Positions 16,207-25,377 of a DNA stretch of 64,000 bases are shown here, one piece after another. A program made the translations under genes and the position numbers. The notes below the pieces were generated by a model. That model did no database searches. It saw only the letters and a list, made by a program, of their open reading frames with translations, and had not been told where the DNA came from. The DNA is taken from the NCBI GenBank assembly GCA_937981575.1, contig CALJNR010000019.1:1-64000 (forward strand), given 5' to 3'. Positions within the stretch are counted from its first letter, which is position 1. The number at the start of each line of letters is the position of its first letter. The stretch is from an uncultured Clostridia bacterium (lineage in GTDB: Bacteria > Bacillota > Clostridia > Lachnospirales > Cellulosilyticaceae).

Positions 16207-18870
16207 ATGAATTACTCAAAAGAATCCAGAATAAAATCAGAAAAGAAGAATAATGATACAAAAAAGAAAATACGTAAAAAAAGTAAAGTTGTTGCTTTTA
16301 GAATTGTATTTATGTCTTGTATCATTTGTTTGTTTGCGGTGGTTGGCGCAGGGCTTGGCCTTTTAATAGGTATTATAAAAAGTACACCTGACGTTTCACA
16401 GCTAGATCTTAAACCAACAACGAACTTCACATCTTTTGTATACGACTCAGAAGGTAAACCAATAGATAGTTTCTCAGGTGCAGAAAACAGGATTTATGTT
16501 TCATTGGATGAGATTCCGGTGTATCTGCAGCAAGCTTTTGTTGCCCTGGAAGATGAACGTTTTTATGATCATAATGGTGTAGATATCAGAGGGATGTTCA
16601 GAGCACTTTTTTCTAACTTGAAAAGCGGCTCGTTTAGAGAAGGGGCAAGTACCATCACTCAGCAGCTTATTAAAAATAATATTCTGACCTCAGAAAAAAA
16701 GCTGACTCGAAAAATTCAAGAGCAATATTTAGCGATAGAATTCGAAAAACTATATACGAAAGATCTTATTCTTGAGTATTATCTCAACACTATTGCTTTA
16801 GGACATGGGGTAAATGGTGTACAGGCAGCTGCAAATCGTTACTTTAATAAAGACGTTAACAACTTAACGCTGGCTGAAAGTGTTGTTATAGCAGTTATTA
16901 CGCAGGCTCCTACAAGATATAGCCCTATTCTCAACCCAGAAAATAACAAAGGTAAAGTGCAAATTGCTTTAGCCAAGATGGTGGAGCAAGGCTATATTAC
17001 AGAAGCGAAAATGCAGGAAGCTCTCAATGAGGATCCCTATACCAATATTCAAAAAGTACATCAAGAATTTGTTGAAAAATCAAGCCGAAGTTACTTTGTT
17101 GATGCCATGATGCAGCAGGTTATCAACGATCTGCAGTCACAAAAGCAGATGACATCGACGCAGGCGAACAATCTTATTTATGGGGGCGGGCTTCAGATCT
17201 ACACGACGCTTGATAGTAATATTCAGGGTATAGTTGATAAATATGTTGATGATGAGTCCCTCTACCCTCAAGAATCCTATGAGCTTAAGCTGAACTACAG
17301 CGTTAATGTAAAAAAGGCCAATGGGAATATTGTTAAGTTAGGCGGCGAAGGCCTTGTAAAAAGTGAAAAGGATATAGAAAGTTTTATACAAGCTAAAAAA
17401 GACGACTGGGGAATTACTGCTGGGGATAAAATAGAAAAAGAAACGCTGTTAAAAATGCCACAGCCGCAGACTGCATTTGTTGTTACCGACTATCGCACAG
17501 GAGAGGTCAAAGCATTATCAGGAGGCCGGGGCGACAAGCCAAATAGAGCCTTTAACCGAGCGACTCAGGCGCAAAGGCAGCCAGGTTCTACTTTCAAGGT
17601 ATTAGCAGCTTACGCTCCAGCTATTGACACTGGCAAGCTTTCACCAGGCTCCATGTTAATCGATGAGCCTTTAACCATTAAACTGCCAACTGGCAACTAT
17701 TCTCCTAAGAACTGGGATGGAAAATATGAAGGACCTACTTCTATCAGACGAGCTATTTATAAATCAATGAATATCTTGGCAGTTAAAACTGTTGAACTCG
17801 TAGGAATTGATACAGCTTATGATTATTTGAAAAACTTTGGATTTACTACCATTACCCCTACGGATAAGGTATATTCCTTGCCATTAGGCGGGTTAACTCA
17901 AGGGGTAACGCCTCTGGAACTTAATGCTGCTTATGGGGCAATTGCCAATGATGGTGTTTATGTTCCGCCGATTCTTTATACGAAAGTTCTAAATAAAGAT
18001 GGACATATCCTTTTGGACAATACGCCGGAAGCTATAGCTTTAAAATCTCATCCAGCCATTAAAGAATCAACGGCTCACATGTTAACCGATATGATGCAGG
18101 AAGTTATTACAGTAGGAACAGGCGCGAGATTAAAGTCTTCATTCAGCGGCATGCCTATCGCTGGTAAAACCGGGACAACATCAGATGATAAAGATCTTTT
18201 ATTTGCTGGTTATACACCTTATTATGCTGCTACGATATGGACTGGTCATGATACGCCTAAGAAGCTGAGATATCCTAAAGGAAGTTATCATTTAGACATT
18301 TGGGGTAAGATTATGAAAGAAATTCATCAAGATTTGCCTTACAAAGCTTTCCCGAAGGTTAATACCTCTAATTCAGGGGTTTCAGAGGTTCATATTTGTA
18401 CTTTATCTGGCAAGCTAGCGACAGATTTATGTAAAGCAGACCCGGATCATGAGATCAAAACAGAATTCTTTAATAGTCAGAATGCACCTGAAGAAGTATG
18501 TGATATGCATGTGCAGCTGGATATTTGTACAATTACTAACAAGATTGCTTCTGAGTTTTGTCCTAAAGAAAGCATTGTTAAAAAGACAGTTGTGCGTAAA
18601 ACTAATGGCAATAATCCAGATATTCCAAGTGAAATCTGTGATCTTCATGGTTCAGAGGGGATACCTGGTATAGATTGGCCGACTATTCCTGACAATCCGC
18701 CTGTTCCAGGTAATCCAAATGACTGGCCAACAGTACCTACAACACCACCGACAGGACCAACTACGCCGACAGTTCCAACTGTGCCGGAACCAACACTTCC
18801 GCCTGTCGTAGATCCTGCGCCGAAACCGAAACCAGATGATACAGATGACTTTTTTGTTCCACAGAACTAA
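16207..18870 (+). CDS. Class A penicillin-binding protein (PBP1A family)
   Basis: A bifunctional peptidoglycan glycosyltransferase and D,D-transpeptidase. After a basic cytoplasmic tail and one transmembrane helix comes the GT51 domain (EDERFYDHNGVD, then GASTITQQL), followed by the transpeptidase domain with STFK, SMN and KTGTT motifs. The C-terminus is unusual. Two cysteine-bearing repeats of the form C-T-x-S/T-x-K ... C ... E-x-CD-x-H are followed by a tail rich in Pro, Thr and Val with an acidic end. I chose ATG 16207, eight bases after GAGGAGGA. A TTG at 16189 overlaps that site and is unlikely. This gives 887 residues. Confidence 0.93.
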   Translation: MNYSKESRIKSEKKNNDTKKKIRKKSKVVAFRIVFMSCIICLFAVVGAGLGLLIGIIKSTPDVSQLDLKPTTNFTSFVYDSEGKPIDSFSGAENRIYVSLDEIPVYLQQAFVALEDERFYDHNGVDIRGMFRALFSNLKSGSFREGASTITQQLIKNNILTSEKKLTRKIQEQYLAIEFEKLYTKDLILEYYLNTIALGHGVNGVQAAANRYFNKDVNNLTLAESVVIAVITQAPTRYSPILNPENNKGKVQIALAKMVEQGYITEAKMQEALNEDPYTNIQKVHQEFVEKSSRSYFVDAMMQQVINDLQSQKQMTSTQANNLIYGGGLQIYTTLDSNIQGIVDKYVDDESLYPQESYELKLNYSVNVKKANGNIVKLGGEGLVKSEKDIESFIQAKKDDWGITAGDKIEKETLLKMPQPQTAFVVTDYRTGEVKALSGGRGDKPNRAFNRATQAQRQPGSTFKVLAAYAPAIDTGKLSPGSMLIDEPLTIKLPTGNYSPKNWDGKYEGPTSIRRAIYKSMNILAVKTVELVGIDTAYDYLKNFGFTTITPTDKVYSLPLGGLTQGVTPLELNAAYGAIANDGVYVPPILYTKVLNKDGHILLDNTPEAIALKSHPAIKESTAHMLTDMMQEVITVGTGARLKSSFSGMPIAGKTGTTSDDKDLLFAGYTPYYAATIWTGHDTPKKLRYPKGSYHLDIWGKIMKEIHQDLPYKAFPKVNTSNSGVSEVHICTLSGKLATDLCKADPDHEIKTEFFNSQNAPEEVCDMHVQLDICTITNKIASEFCPKESIVKKTVVRKTNGNNPDIPSEICDLHGSEGIPGIDWPTIPDNPPVPGNPNDWPTVPTTPPTGPTTPTVPTVPEPTLPPVVDPAPKPKPDDTDDFFVPQN

Positions 18871-18906
18871 AAAAAAGCTTGAGCTTTTAAGCTCAAGCTT
18901 TTTTTT
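18871..18906. terminator. Bidirectional terminator
   Basis: Perfect 12-bp stem (AAGCTTGAGCTT) with a 2-nt loop, A-run on the left and T-run on the right, between the convergent PBP1A and VanW genes. Confidence 0.93.
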
Positions 18907-20395
18907 ATTCAAAAACCGATGGGTCATCTATAACAGGTACGTCAGGAATAAATAGATCAAATTCTAGGTTTGGTTCTGTTGTCTGAGGTGAGTCAGGTAC
19001 ACTTGGAACCTCAGGATTAAATGCGGGAACAGCTGCCTTGGTCCCAACTTTTATAGTCGCAGCCCGAGGTCTATAATAGCTGTTATTAACAAGTTCCTTT
19101 TTTACAAGATTTCCATCTTTATAATATAGCCTATACAGTTTAACCTTTTTGCCTGATAAAGCTTTAATCTCTTCTACCTGAGTGCCCTGAGGTAGTGATG
19201 CATCTTCTACATATTTAGGAGCAGGTGGATTGATGACTTCAGTTGTAACAGAGTCAAATTTAACTTCGTATTCTGGTTTTACTGAAGGATGGGCAAAAAT
19301 ATTGACGAAAACTTTATTATTCTCACAGTAGCTCTCGATAAATAAAGGATACTCTGTATTATTTTTAAACTGAAAGTCTATAGCATTTGAAACATAGGTT
19401 GCATCACGGCCGAGCGGCACATAGGCAACTGGCAGTGAGTGATTTTGACGCATGGTGATATCTAAATTTGTAAGGAGTAAGGAATTATAGAGAGTAGAAG
19501 CAATCTGACAGACACCGCCGCCTATTCCATCTTCTAATTTTCCATTAATAATAACTTTAGAAGACCTATACCCTGCGCTATAATTGATAGGTTCAAGATA
19601 CTTGCCTAGAGAAAATACTTCTCCTGGCAGAAGCATGGTATTAATTTTACTTGCAGCCACCTTCAAATTCATATTTCTATTAGCATCTGAATTATTATAG
19701 GAGGTTGTAAAGCTGGCTACTACATTTTGAATATCCTTAAAAGACTCACTTGTATATTTGGCAGGTACTTTTCTAACTTCTGCTTCTATTTCGATGTCCT
19801 CTGTTGGGTCAGCATCCAGAGCATTAAAGGCTTTTTCAACTGTTCGTACCAGATCCAGCTCTTCTCCTTCTGTTTCAGGTGTAATAATAAATTCTCTGTT
19901 TTTTCGTGCGATAACAGCATCTACTGGCTCAATATGAAACTTGGATGCGTAGGATTCCAATAAGGTATGAATTTTTTCTTTATCATAAATATATTTAAGA
20001 TCAAAAGCAGCAACTTCATTGGACATATTTTTCATATACTGATATCTTTCGAATAGATTGCCTTGATGTCCTACAGCATAAGCCTTATCAAGAACCTCAT
20101 CCATATTGTATTCAGATCCTAATTCATGAAACGGAATTTTGTAAGACACTTTTCCTTTATAGACAATTAAACTTTTGTTTTCAACTTGCTGTTTCAAATG
20201 GTCTTGGATTTTTTTGTAAGCCTGCTCTCTAGTCAGGCCGCCTATATTGGTTTCATTTATTAGTACCCCATTAGCAAAGACCTTATCAAAATCAGAAACT
20301 TTTGTATATATGTAAGAAACGGCACCAATTGAAAAGCCGCTGATGATTACAATAACAACAATTATAACCCATTTGAAAGTATGTTTAATCCCCAT
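18905..20395 (-). CDS. VanW family protein
   Basis: A 496-residue envelope protein. It has an N-terminal transmembrane helix (about 8-30), then a peptidoglycan-binding-like (YoaR/PG-binding 4) region with GLTREQAYKKIQ, then the VanW domain with the hallmark GGGVCQIASTLYN and an NHSLPVAYVPLGRDATY-like stretch. A linker and a short acidic, Pro-rich tail end the protein. VanW was named from vancomycin clusters but is widespread without resistance, and its reaction is unknown. The gene is convergent with PBP1A, so a cell-wall role is plausible. Confidence 0.9.
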   Translation of the reverse strand: MGIKHTFKWVIIVVIVIISGFSIGAVSYIYTKVSDFDKVFANGVLINETNIGGLTREQAYKKIQDHLKQQVENKSLIVYKGKVSYKIPFHELGSEYNMDEVLDKAYAVGHQGNLFERYQYMKNMSNEVAAFDLKYIYDKEKIHTLLESYASKFHIEPVDAVIARKNREFIITPETEGEELDLVRTVEKAFNALDADPTEDIEIEAEVRKVPAKYTSESFKDIQNVVASFTTSYNNSDANRNMNLKVAASKINTMLLPGEVFSLGKYLEPINYSAGYRSSKVIINGKLEDGIGGGVCQIASTLYNSLLLTNLDITMRQNHSLPVAYVPLGRDATYVSNAIDFQFKNNTEYPLFIESYCENNKVFVNIFAHPSVKPEYEVKFDSVTTEVINPPAPKYVEDASLPQGTQVEEIKALSGKKVKLYRLYYKDGNLVKKELVNNSYYRPRAATIKVGTKAAVPAFNPEVPSVPDSPQTTEPNLEFDLFIPDVPVIDDPSVFE

Positions 20396-20501
20396 CTCAA
20401 CTCCTCCTAGCGATAATAATAGTCATGCTTTTAGTATGTCATTTGGTGCCAAATGCATGCATCATGTGGAATAATTAATAATACAATATAATCTATAAGC
20501 C

Positions 20502-20651
20502 CTATGAGGCATTTATTACATAAATTAGCTGAGAAAATATTCCAAAAAGAAGCGCAACTACAATTAAAATGCTTATTGAACTAATAATCACTTTTCTATT
20601 TTTGTTTATCCATCTGTATAAATTATATTTTCTTTTTTTTGTCGATTTCAT
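20502..20651 (-). CDS. Small single-pass membrane protein, 49 aa
   Basis: A short gene starts 3 nt after the helicase stop codon. The ribosome binding site GGGAGGA lies within the last codons of the helicase gene, so translation is probably coupled. The product has a strongly basic, aromatic N-terminus (MKSTKKRKYNLYRWINKNRK), then one transmembrane helix (about residues 21-44, VIISSISILIVVALLFGIF), and ends with a short tail. By the positive-inside rule the N-terminus should be cytoplasmic. I do not recognise the family, and whether it works with the helicase or with the VanW gene downstream is unknown. Confidence 0.7.
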   Translation of the reverse strand: MKSTKKRKYNLYRWINKNRKVIISSISILIVVALLFGIFSQLIYVINAS

Positions 20652-20654
20652 TCG

Positions 20655-22676
20655 CTATTCCTCCCATTGTATTATACCATTACTGATGCAATAATTACCA
20701 TCTATTTTTCTTATATTGTTATCAATAAACTCAATTTTTAGAATATTATCTTCTAAAATATCTAATATTCTGCCACGACCTAATTTGCTATGGCTGATCC
20801 ACTGATTCTTTTGAATATGAAGCGCTAAATATTTATGAATTAATTCTTCTATAAACAAGGAACATTTAACAGGTTTGGCATATCTTTCAGCAGGAATATA
20901 AAAGCGCAGATTAGATTTGGCCCTGGTCATTGCTACGTAAAATAATCTTCTTTCCTCTTCAAGATCCATATCATTATTGCATTTGTGATGTGGGATGCTG
21001 CCCTCTACGACATTAATAATGAATACATGATTAAATTCTAAGCCTTTTGAGCCGTGCATCGTAGTAAGGGTAACAGCTTCTTTTAAAAACTCATCTGGAG
21101 TCTGGTCTTTAATTCGTTGTGAAATTTCTTTAAGAAAAGCTTCCCAAGCTGAGACATTTTCAAAATTTTTTGATGATTCTTCAAGTTCGTCCATCATTTC
21201 AAATAAACTGTCGCTAGGTATTTTTCGGTAAGCTGCATAATCGGCTACGTAGTTATCATATCCAATATTTTGGCGAATATAGGCTATGGCGGTACATAGC
21301 GGCAACTCTTTTAGTTTTTGTAAGTCAAAAAGTAACTGCTGAATATAATTTTTCTGCCATTCACTCAGCTGCTCTTCAGATAATAAATTCATGAAGAAGC
21401 TCCCTTGTTGATGACGGACTTTGTCGATAACAGTTTTACTGATATAGCGTTTTGGTTTATTGAGGAGATTAGCAGCAAAATCAGTAAGATTAATATTTTG
21501 GGCAAGGTAAAGATAACCAATAATATCCTTGGTAATCCACTGTTCATAAAGACTGATCATGCCATCTCTCAAATAAAAGGGTATGTGGGAAGTTATCAGA
21601 AGTTCAACAATTGGACGGGCTTCTAGATGTGTTCTGAAGATAACAGCCATGTTGCTTAGTCTTTCGCCTCGATGTTTTAACCTTACTATTTCTTCAAGAA
21701 TGCGATCGGCTTGTTCCTTAGAATCTTTGCAATAAATAAGCTGTGGGGCTGATCCTTTAGGATTTGGGGTTGTCAAGTTTTTAAGATAGCGGTTTTTATT
21801 TGAAGCAATTAAAGCCATACTGTAATCTAGTATGCTTTGAGTAGACCTATAATTTACATCCAGATAAAACTCTTTAGCCGAAGCAAAATGTTTCTTGAAG
21901 TCTAATAAAAATTCAGGTTTGGCTCCCCTGAATTTATAGATACTTTGATCATCATCGCCTACCACGAATATACTTTTTTTATCACCTGTGAGCATTTTGA
22001 TAATTTCAAATTGTACTAAGTTAATATCTTGAAATTCATCAATAAGTATATAGCGATAGCGGTTTTGAACGGCTTGCAGGACGGCTTTATCGTTACATAA
22101 AAGATGATAACAATCAACGAGCATATCATCAAAATCAAAACGATTATTCAGTGCTTTATAATTTTCATATTGTTTAACAAGCTCATAAAAAACTTCTTTT
22201 GAGATGCCGTCAGGATAGTAATATTTGGGGTTAATTAATTGGTTTTTCATAAGAGACAAATGTTTAATAAATTCATCTATAAAATCTTCATATTCATCTG
22301 CTTCCAATTTAAGATAAAAATTTTGCAATATAGACTTTTTATCATAATCACTTAACAAGTTGCTTACTGCATATTGAGCTGGGTAAGCCGCTTTAAGAAT
22401 TCTATAAAAAATGCTATGAAGTGTTCCGAAATGAACACTCTTTATTTGTGATTGCTCTAAAAAACGCTCTCTCATCTCTTTTGCCGCCAGTTTACTGAAG
22501 GTAACAACTAAGATGTGCTGACCTAGGCACTCCAGCTGATGAATCATATAATTAATTCTATTAATAATCACATGCGTTTTTCCGGATCCTGGTCCTGCGA
22601 TGACAATAGTAGGTCCCAAAGAACAAGTGACAGCTTGAACTTGGCTGGTGTTTAAATCTAAATGCATATTTTTCAA
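20655..22676 (-). CDS. UvrD/PcrA-family ATP-dependent DNA helicase
   Basis: A superfamily 1A 3'-5' DNA helicase of 673 residues. Motifs in order: Q-motif region LNTSQVQAV, Walker A GPGSGKT (28-34), motif Ia VVTFSKLAAKEM, Walker B DEFQDIN, motif III VGDDDQSIYKFRGA, motif IV NYRS, motif V TTMHGSKGLEF and motif VI VAMTRAK. It is somewhat shorter than PcrA (about 720-750), and the C-terminal tail is not the usual PcrA tail. It may be a paralogue used in repair or recombination rather than the essential PcrA. It is translationally coupled to the 49-residue membrane protein downstream. Confidence 0.9.
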   Translation of the reverse strand: MKNMHLDLNTSQVQAVTCSLGPTIVIAGPGSGKTHVIINRINYMIHQLECLGQHILVVTFSKLAAKEMRERFLEQSQIKSVHFGTLHSIFYRILKAAYPAQYAVSNLLSDYDKKSILQNFYLKLEADEYEDFIDEFIKHLSLMKNQLINPKYYYPDGISKEVFYELVKQYENYKALNNRFDFDDMLVDCYHLLCNDKAVLQAVQNRYRYILIDEFQDINLVQFEIIKMLTGDKKSIFVVGDDDQSIYKFRGAKPEFLLDFKKHFASAKEFYLDVNYRSTQSILDYSMALIASNKNRYLKNLTTPNPKGSAPQLIYCKDSKEQADRILEEIVRLKHRGERLSNMAVIFRTHLEARPIVELLITSHIPFYLRDGMISLYEQWITKDIIGYLYLAQNINLTDFAANLLNKPKRYISKTVIDKVRHQQGSFFMNLLSEEQLSEWQKNYIQQLLFDLQKLKELPLCTAIAYIRQNIGYDNYVADYAAYRKIPSDSLFEMMDELEESSKNFENVSAWEAFLKEISQRIKDQTPDEFLKEAVTLTTMHGSKGLEFNHVFIINVVEGSIPHHKCNNDMDLEEERRLFYVAMTRAKSNLRFYIPAERYAKPVKCSLFIEELIHKYLALHIQKNQWISHSKLGRGRILDILEDNILKIEFIDNNIRKIDGNYCISNGIIQWEE

Positions 22677-22782
22677 CTCACTTATTAAGGTTTATATTTC
22701 CTATTATATCATAACTTGGCCTTTAAATTAAAAATAATTTATATTATAATGGAAACAATGAGTTAAGAAAGGACAACATATA

Positions 22783-23421
22783 ATGGATATACGCTCACTG
22801 CTTCCTCTTATTTTTTTAGTATTAGGGGTAACAACTCTATTTATAACATTTAAAATGAAACTGGAAAAGGATGTGCAAAAAGATAAAAAGTCTTTAGACA
22901 CATTTTATGAAAAAGAACTAAAGGCCCAATTTACCCGAAAAAAAGAAATTCCGTCATCTTTTTTCATATCTATTGATCCAGCACGTATTTTATTTGTCAA
23001 TCACAGCGCTTGTAAAACTCTTTATGAACAAGTATTGACACTAAGTAAAAGAAAGATGACTAACTTAAAAGCCTATACTAACCTGCAGCTTAAGGAGTCT
23101 TATGGAATAGCACAATTTGAACAACTTATAACTTATGAAAAAAATTATTTGACTTTTATGGACATTTTAGTAAAATATGGTACTATAGTATATGAAAATG
23201 GATATGTGCAGGAAGCCAAGGCAGTATTAGAGACAGCCCTGGATTATCAGTGTGATGTGTCCAAATGCTATATTATGCTTTCGGCCATTTACTTGAAGTT
23301 GAAAGACAAAGGTGCGCTGGAGTATCTTAAAAGTGCTGCTCTTCAAAATATGGAGGGAAATTATTACTTAAATAAAGTACTTCTTAGAATTGAAGAAACA
23401 AAACAACAGATAGATTTATGA
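22783..23421 (+). CDS. Membrane-anchored TPR-like protein
   Basis: A 212-residue protein with an N-terminal hydrophobic helix (about 5-22, LLPLIFLVLGVTTLFI). A basic linker follows and then helical repeats. The region from about 135 to 200 (YENGYVQEAKAVLETAL, then CYIMLSAIYLKLKD) reads like two tetratricopeptide repeats. It begins after an AAGGA-type site and ends 17 nt before the GT4 glycosyltransferase gene, with which it is surely co-transcribed. A role in assembling or localising lipid glycosylation is a guess from context. Confidence 0.75.
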   Translation: MDIRSLLPLIFLVLGVTTLFITFKMKLEKDVQKDKKSLDTFYEKELKAQFTRKKEIPSSFFISIDPARILFVNHSACKTLYEQVLTLSKRKMTNLKAYTNLQLKESYGIAQFEQLITYEKNYLTFMDILVKYGTIVYENGYVQEAKAVLETALDYQCDVSKCYIMLSAIYLKLKDKGALEYLKSAALQNMEGNYYLNKVLLRIEETKQQIDL

Positions 23422-23438
23422 AAGAGAGATGATAAATT

Positions 23439-24620
23439 ATGAATATTGGTATTTTTACAGATACATATTCTCCCCAGGTTAATGGTGTCGTAAGTTCTAT
23501 CCTAACGTTAGAAAAAGAACTCAGAAAACAAGGACATAATGTGTATGTCTTTACAATAAGTCATCCAGATGCAAAAGAACAATCCAACTATGTATACCGA
23601 ATAGCAAGTCTGCCTTTTATTTTTTTAAAAGACCATCGCGTTGGTATTTTATACTCTAACAGACTTGTACGTAAAATTAAAAGACTAAAGCTTGATATTA
23701 TTCTCTCACAAACAGAATTTTCATTAGGGATATTTGCAAAGTTAGTCTCCAAGAAACTATCTATTCCTATCGTGCACACGTATCATACAATGTATGAGGA
23801 GTATATGCACTATATTTCAAAAGGGATTGATTTTTCTCCTAAAATTGCAAGAAAGTACAGTAAGTCTTTCTGTAATGGGGTTGATGGGGTAGTAGCCCCT
23901 ACTAAAAAAACTGAGCGGCTCCTTAGAAGCTATGGTGTCAAAAAGCCCATTAGAGTTATACCGACAGGAATAGACTTCTCCCCTCTTGATAAAAATAATT
24001 ATTCACAGGAAGAAATAATGAATCTAAAGCAAGTCTTTGACATTCCTTTAGAGGATCCGATTATTCTATTTGTAGGTCGTGTTGCTAAAGAAAAAAGTAT
24101 AGATGTTATTATTCGGGCACTGCAGCTGCTTGTTTTAAGAGTTCCTGAGGCCAAACTAGTTATTGTTGGTGATGGGCCTTCGAGACTTGAACTGGACGAA
24201 TTAGCAACGCAGCTAGGTATTCAGGATTCGGTTATATTTACTGGAATGCAGCCGTGGAATACAATAGGCAAGTTCTATCAAATAGGAGATATTTTTGTCA
24301 GTGCTTCAGTTACTGAAACACAAGGGCTTACTTTTGCAGAAGCAATGGCTGCTTCTCTTCCGGTCGTCGCCAAAGAAGATGAAAGTGTAGCGGGGCTAAT
24401 TCGAAACGATTATAATGGCAAGTTATTTCATTCCGAGGAAGAACTTGCAGTTATTCTAGAAGAGCTTATTAAAAATTCAGAGTATAGAGTGATGCTGGGG
24501 CAGCATGCCGAGCATTCTGTTAAACCTCTGTCGGCGGAAGTCTTTGGGTTAAATGCAATAAACTACTATACTGATATTATTAATGACTATATACAAAACA
24601 AAAACAGTAAAAAAAAATAA
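23439..24620 (+). CDS. GT4 family glycosyltransferase (diacylglycerol glucosyltransferase-like)
   Basis: A retaining GT-B glycosyltransferase of 393 residues. The N-terminus MNIGIFTDTYSPQVNGVVSS is typical of the group that includes 1,2-diacylglycerol 3-glucosyltransferase and PimA-like mannosyltransferases. The C-terminal half has the donor site FVGRVAKEKS and the E-x7-E motif in ETQGLTFAEA. The likely role is glycosylation of a membrane lipid at the cytoplasmic face. The sugar and acceptor cannot be read from sequence. It ends the two-gene rightward operon before a strong terminator. Confidence 0.88.
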   Translation: MNIGIFTDTYSPQVNGVVSSILTLEKELRKQGHNVYVFTISHPDAKEQSNYVYRIASLPFIFLKDHRVGILYSNRLVRKIKRLKLDIILSQTEFSLGIFAKLVSKKLSIPIVHTYHTMYEEYMHYISKGIDFSPKIARKYSKSFCNGVDGVVAPTKKTERLLRSYGVKKPIRVIPTGIDFSPLDKNNYSQEEIMNLKQVFDIPLEDPIILFVGRVAKEKSIDVIIRALQLLVLRVPEAKLVIVGDGPSRLELDELATQLGIQDSVIFTGMQPWNTIGKFYQIGDIFVSASVTETQGLTFAEAMAASLPVVAKEDESVAGLIRNDYNGKLFHSEEELAVILEELIKNSEYRVMLGQHAEHSVKPLSAEVFGLNAINYYTDIINDYIQNKNSKKK

Positions 24621-24642
24621 AAAAGCTAAAGCCTAAACACAC

Positions 24643-24682
24643 AGTAGGAGCCCATTAAGATCAGTCTTAATGGGCTCCTACT
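24643..24682. terminator. Strong bidirectional terminator
   Basis: An 18-bp perfect stem (AGTAGGAGCCCATTAAGA) with a 4-nt loop lies between the convergent glycosyltransferase and nth genes. Confidence 0.93.
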
Positions 24683-25375
24683 TTAATACATATGACCATG
24701 TTCTAAAGCTGTATGTGCTTCAGAAGGAAGTTCTTCAAAGCTTTTCTTTAGTCCGAATGGACATACACTTAGAAACATACAAATAGAACACTTAGGAGAC
24801 CTAGCTACGCAAATAGCTCTTCCATGTGCAATAATTTGCGTATTATATCTTATCCAGTGCTCTTTTGGAAGAAGCGCCATAAGATCCATTTCTATTTGAG
24901 TAGGATCTGTATGAAGGGTTAGTCCAAGACGAATACTAATACGTTTAACGTGGGTATCTACAACGATACTTGGAATATGAAAAATATTACCACGTATTAC
25001 ATTGGCTGTTTTTCGCCCTACCCCAGACAGGCTAGTGAGGACCTCGATGCTGCTCGGTACTATTCCTTGACAATCGCTGAGTATTTTTTGAGAACATGCT
25101 ATAATATTCTTCGCCTTATTTTTATAAAAACCAGTGCTTTTGATATCCTCCTCCAGCTGGCTAAGATTTGCCTCAGCAAAAGACTGTACGGATGGATACT
25201 TTTTGAATAAGCCGGGGGTGACTTTATTGACACGGTCATCAGTACACTGGGCACTCAATATAGTAGCGATGAGCAGCTGAAAAGGGGTTTCATGATCTAG
25301 ATAGCATACAACATTTTTAGGATAATGCTCGTCCAGGATTTCTAAAATACGAGAGACTTGTATAGTGCGTTTCAT
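24683..25375 (-). CDS. nth: Endonuclease III
   Basis: A DNA glycosylase/AP lyase that removes oxidised pyrimidines in base excision repair. The 230 residues show the helix-hairpin-helix LSGVGRKTANV with the catalytic Lys, the catalytic Asp in VVDTHVKR, and the C-terminal 4Fe-4S cluster C-x6-C-x2-C-x5-C (CVARSPKCSICMFLSVC). A C-terminal extension of about 20 residues is rich in Glu and His. Its start lies 2 nt after the stop of the radical SAM gene, so it is in one operon with it. Confidence 0.95.
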   Translation of the reverse strand: MKRTIQVSRILEILDEHYPKNVVCYLDHETPFQLLIATILSAQCTDDRVNKVTPGLFKKYPSVQSFAEANLSQLEEDIKSTGFYKNKAKNIIACSQKILSDCQGIVPSSIEVLTSLSGVGRKTANVIRGNIFHIPSIVVDTHVKRISIRLGLTLHTDPTQIEMDLMALLPKEHWIRYNTQIIAHGRAICVARSPKCSICMFLSVCPFGLKKSFEELPSEAHTALEHGHMY

Positions 25376-25377
25376 GT

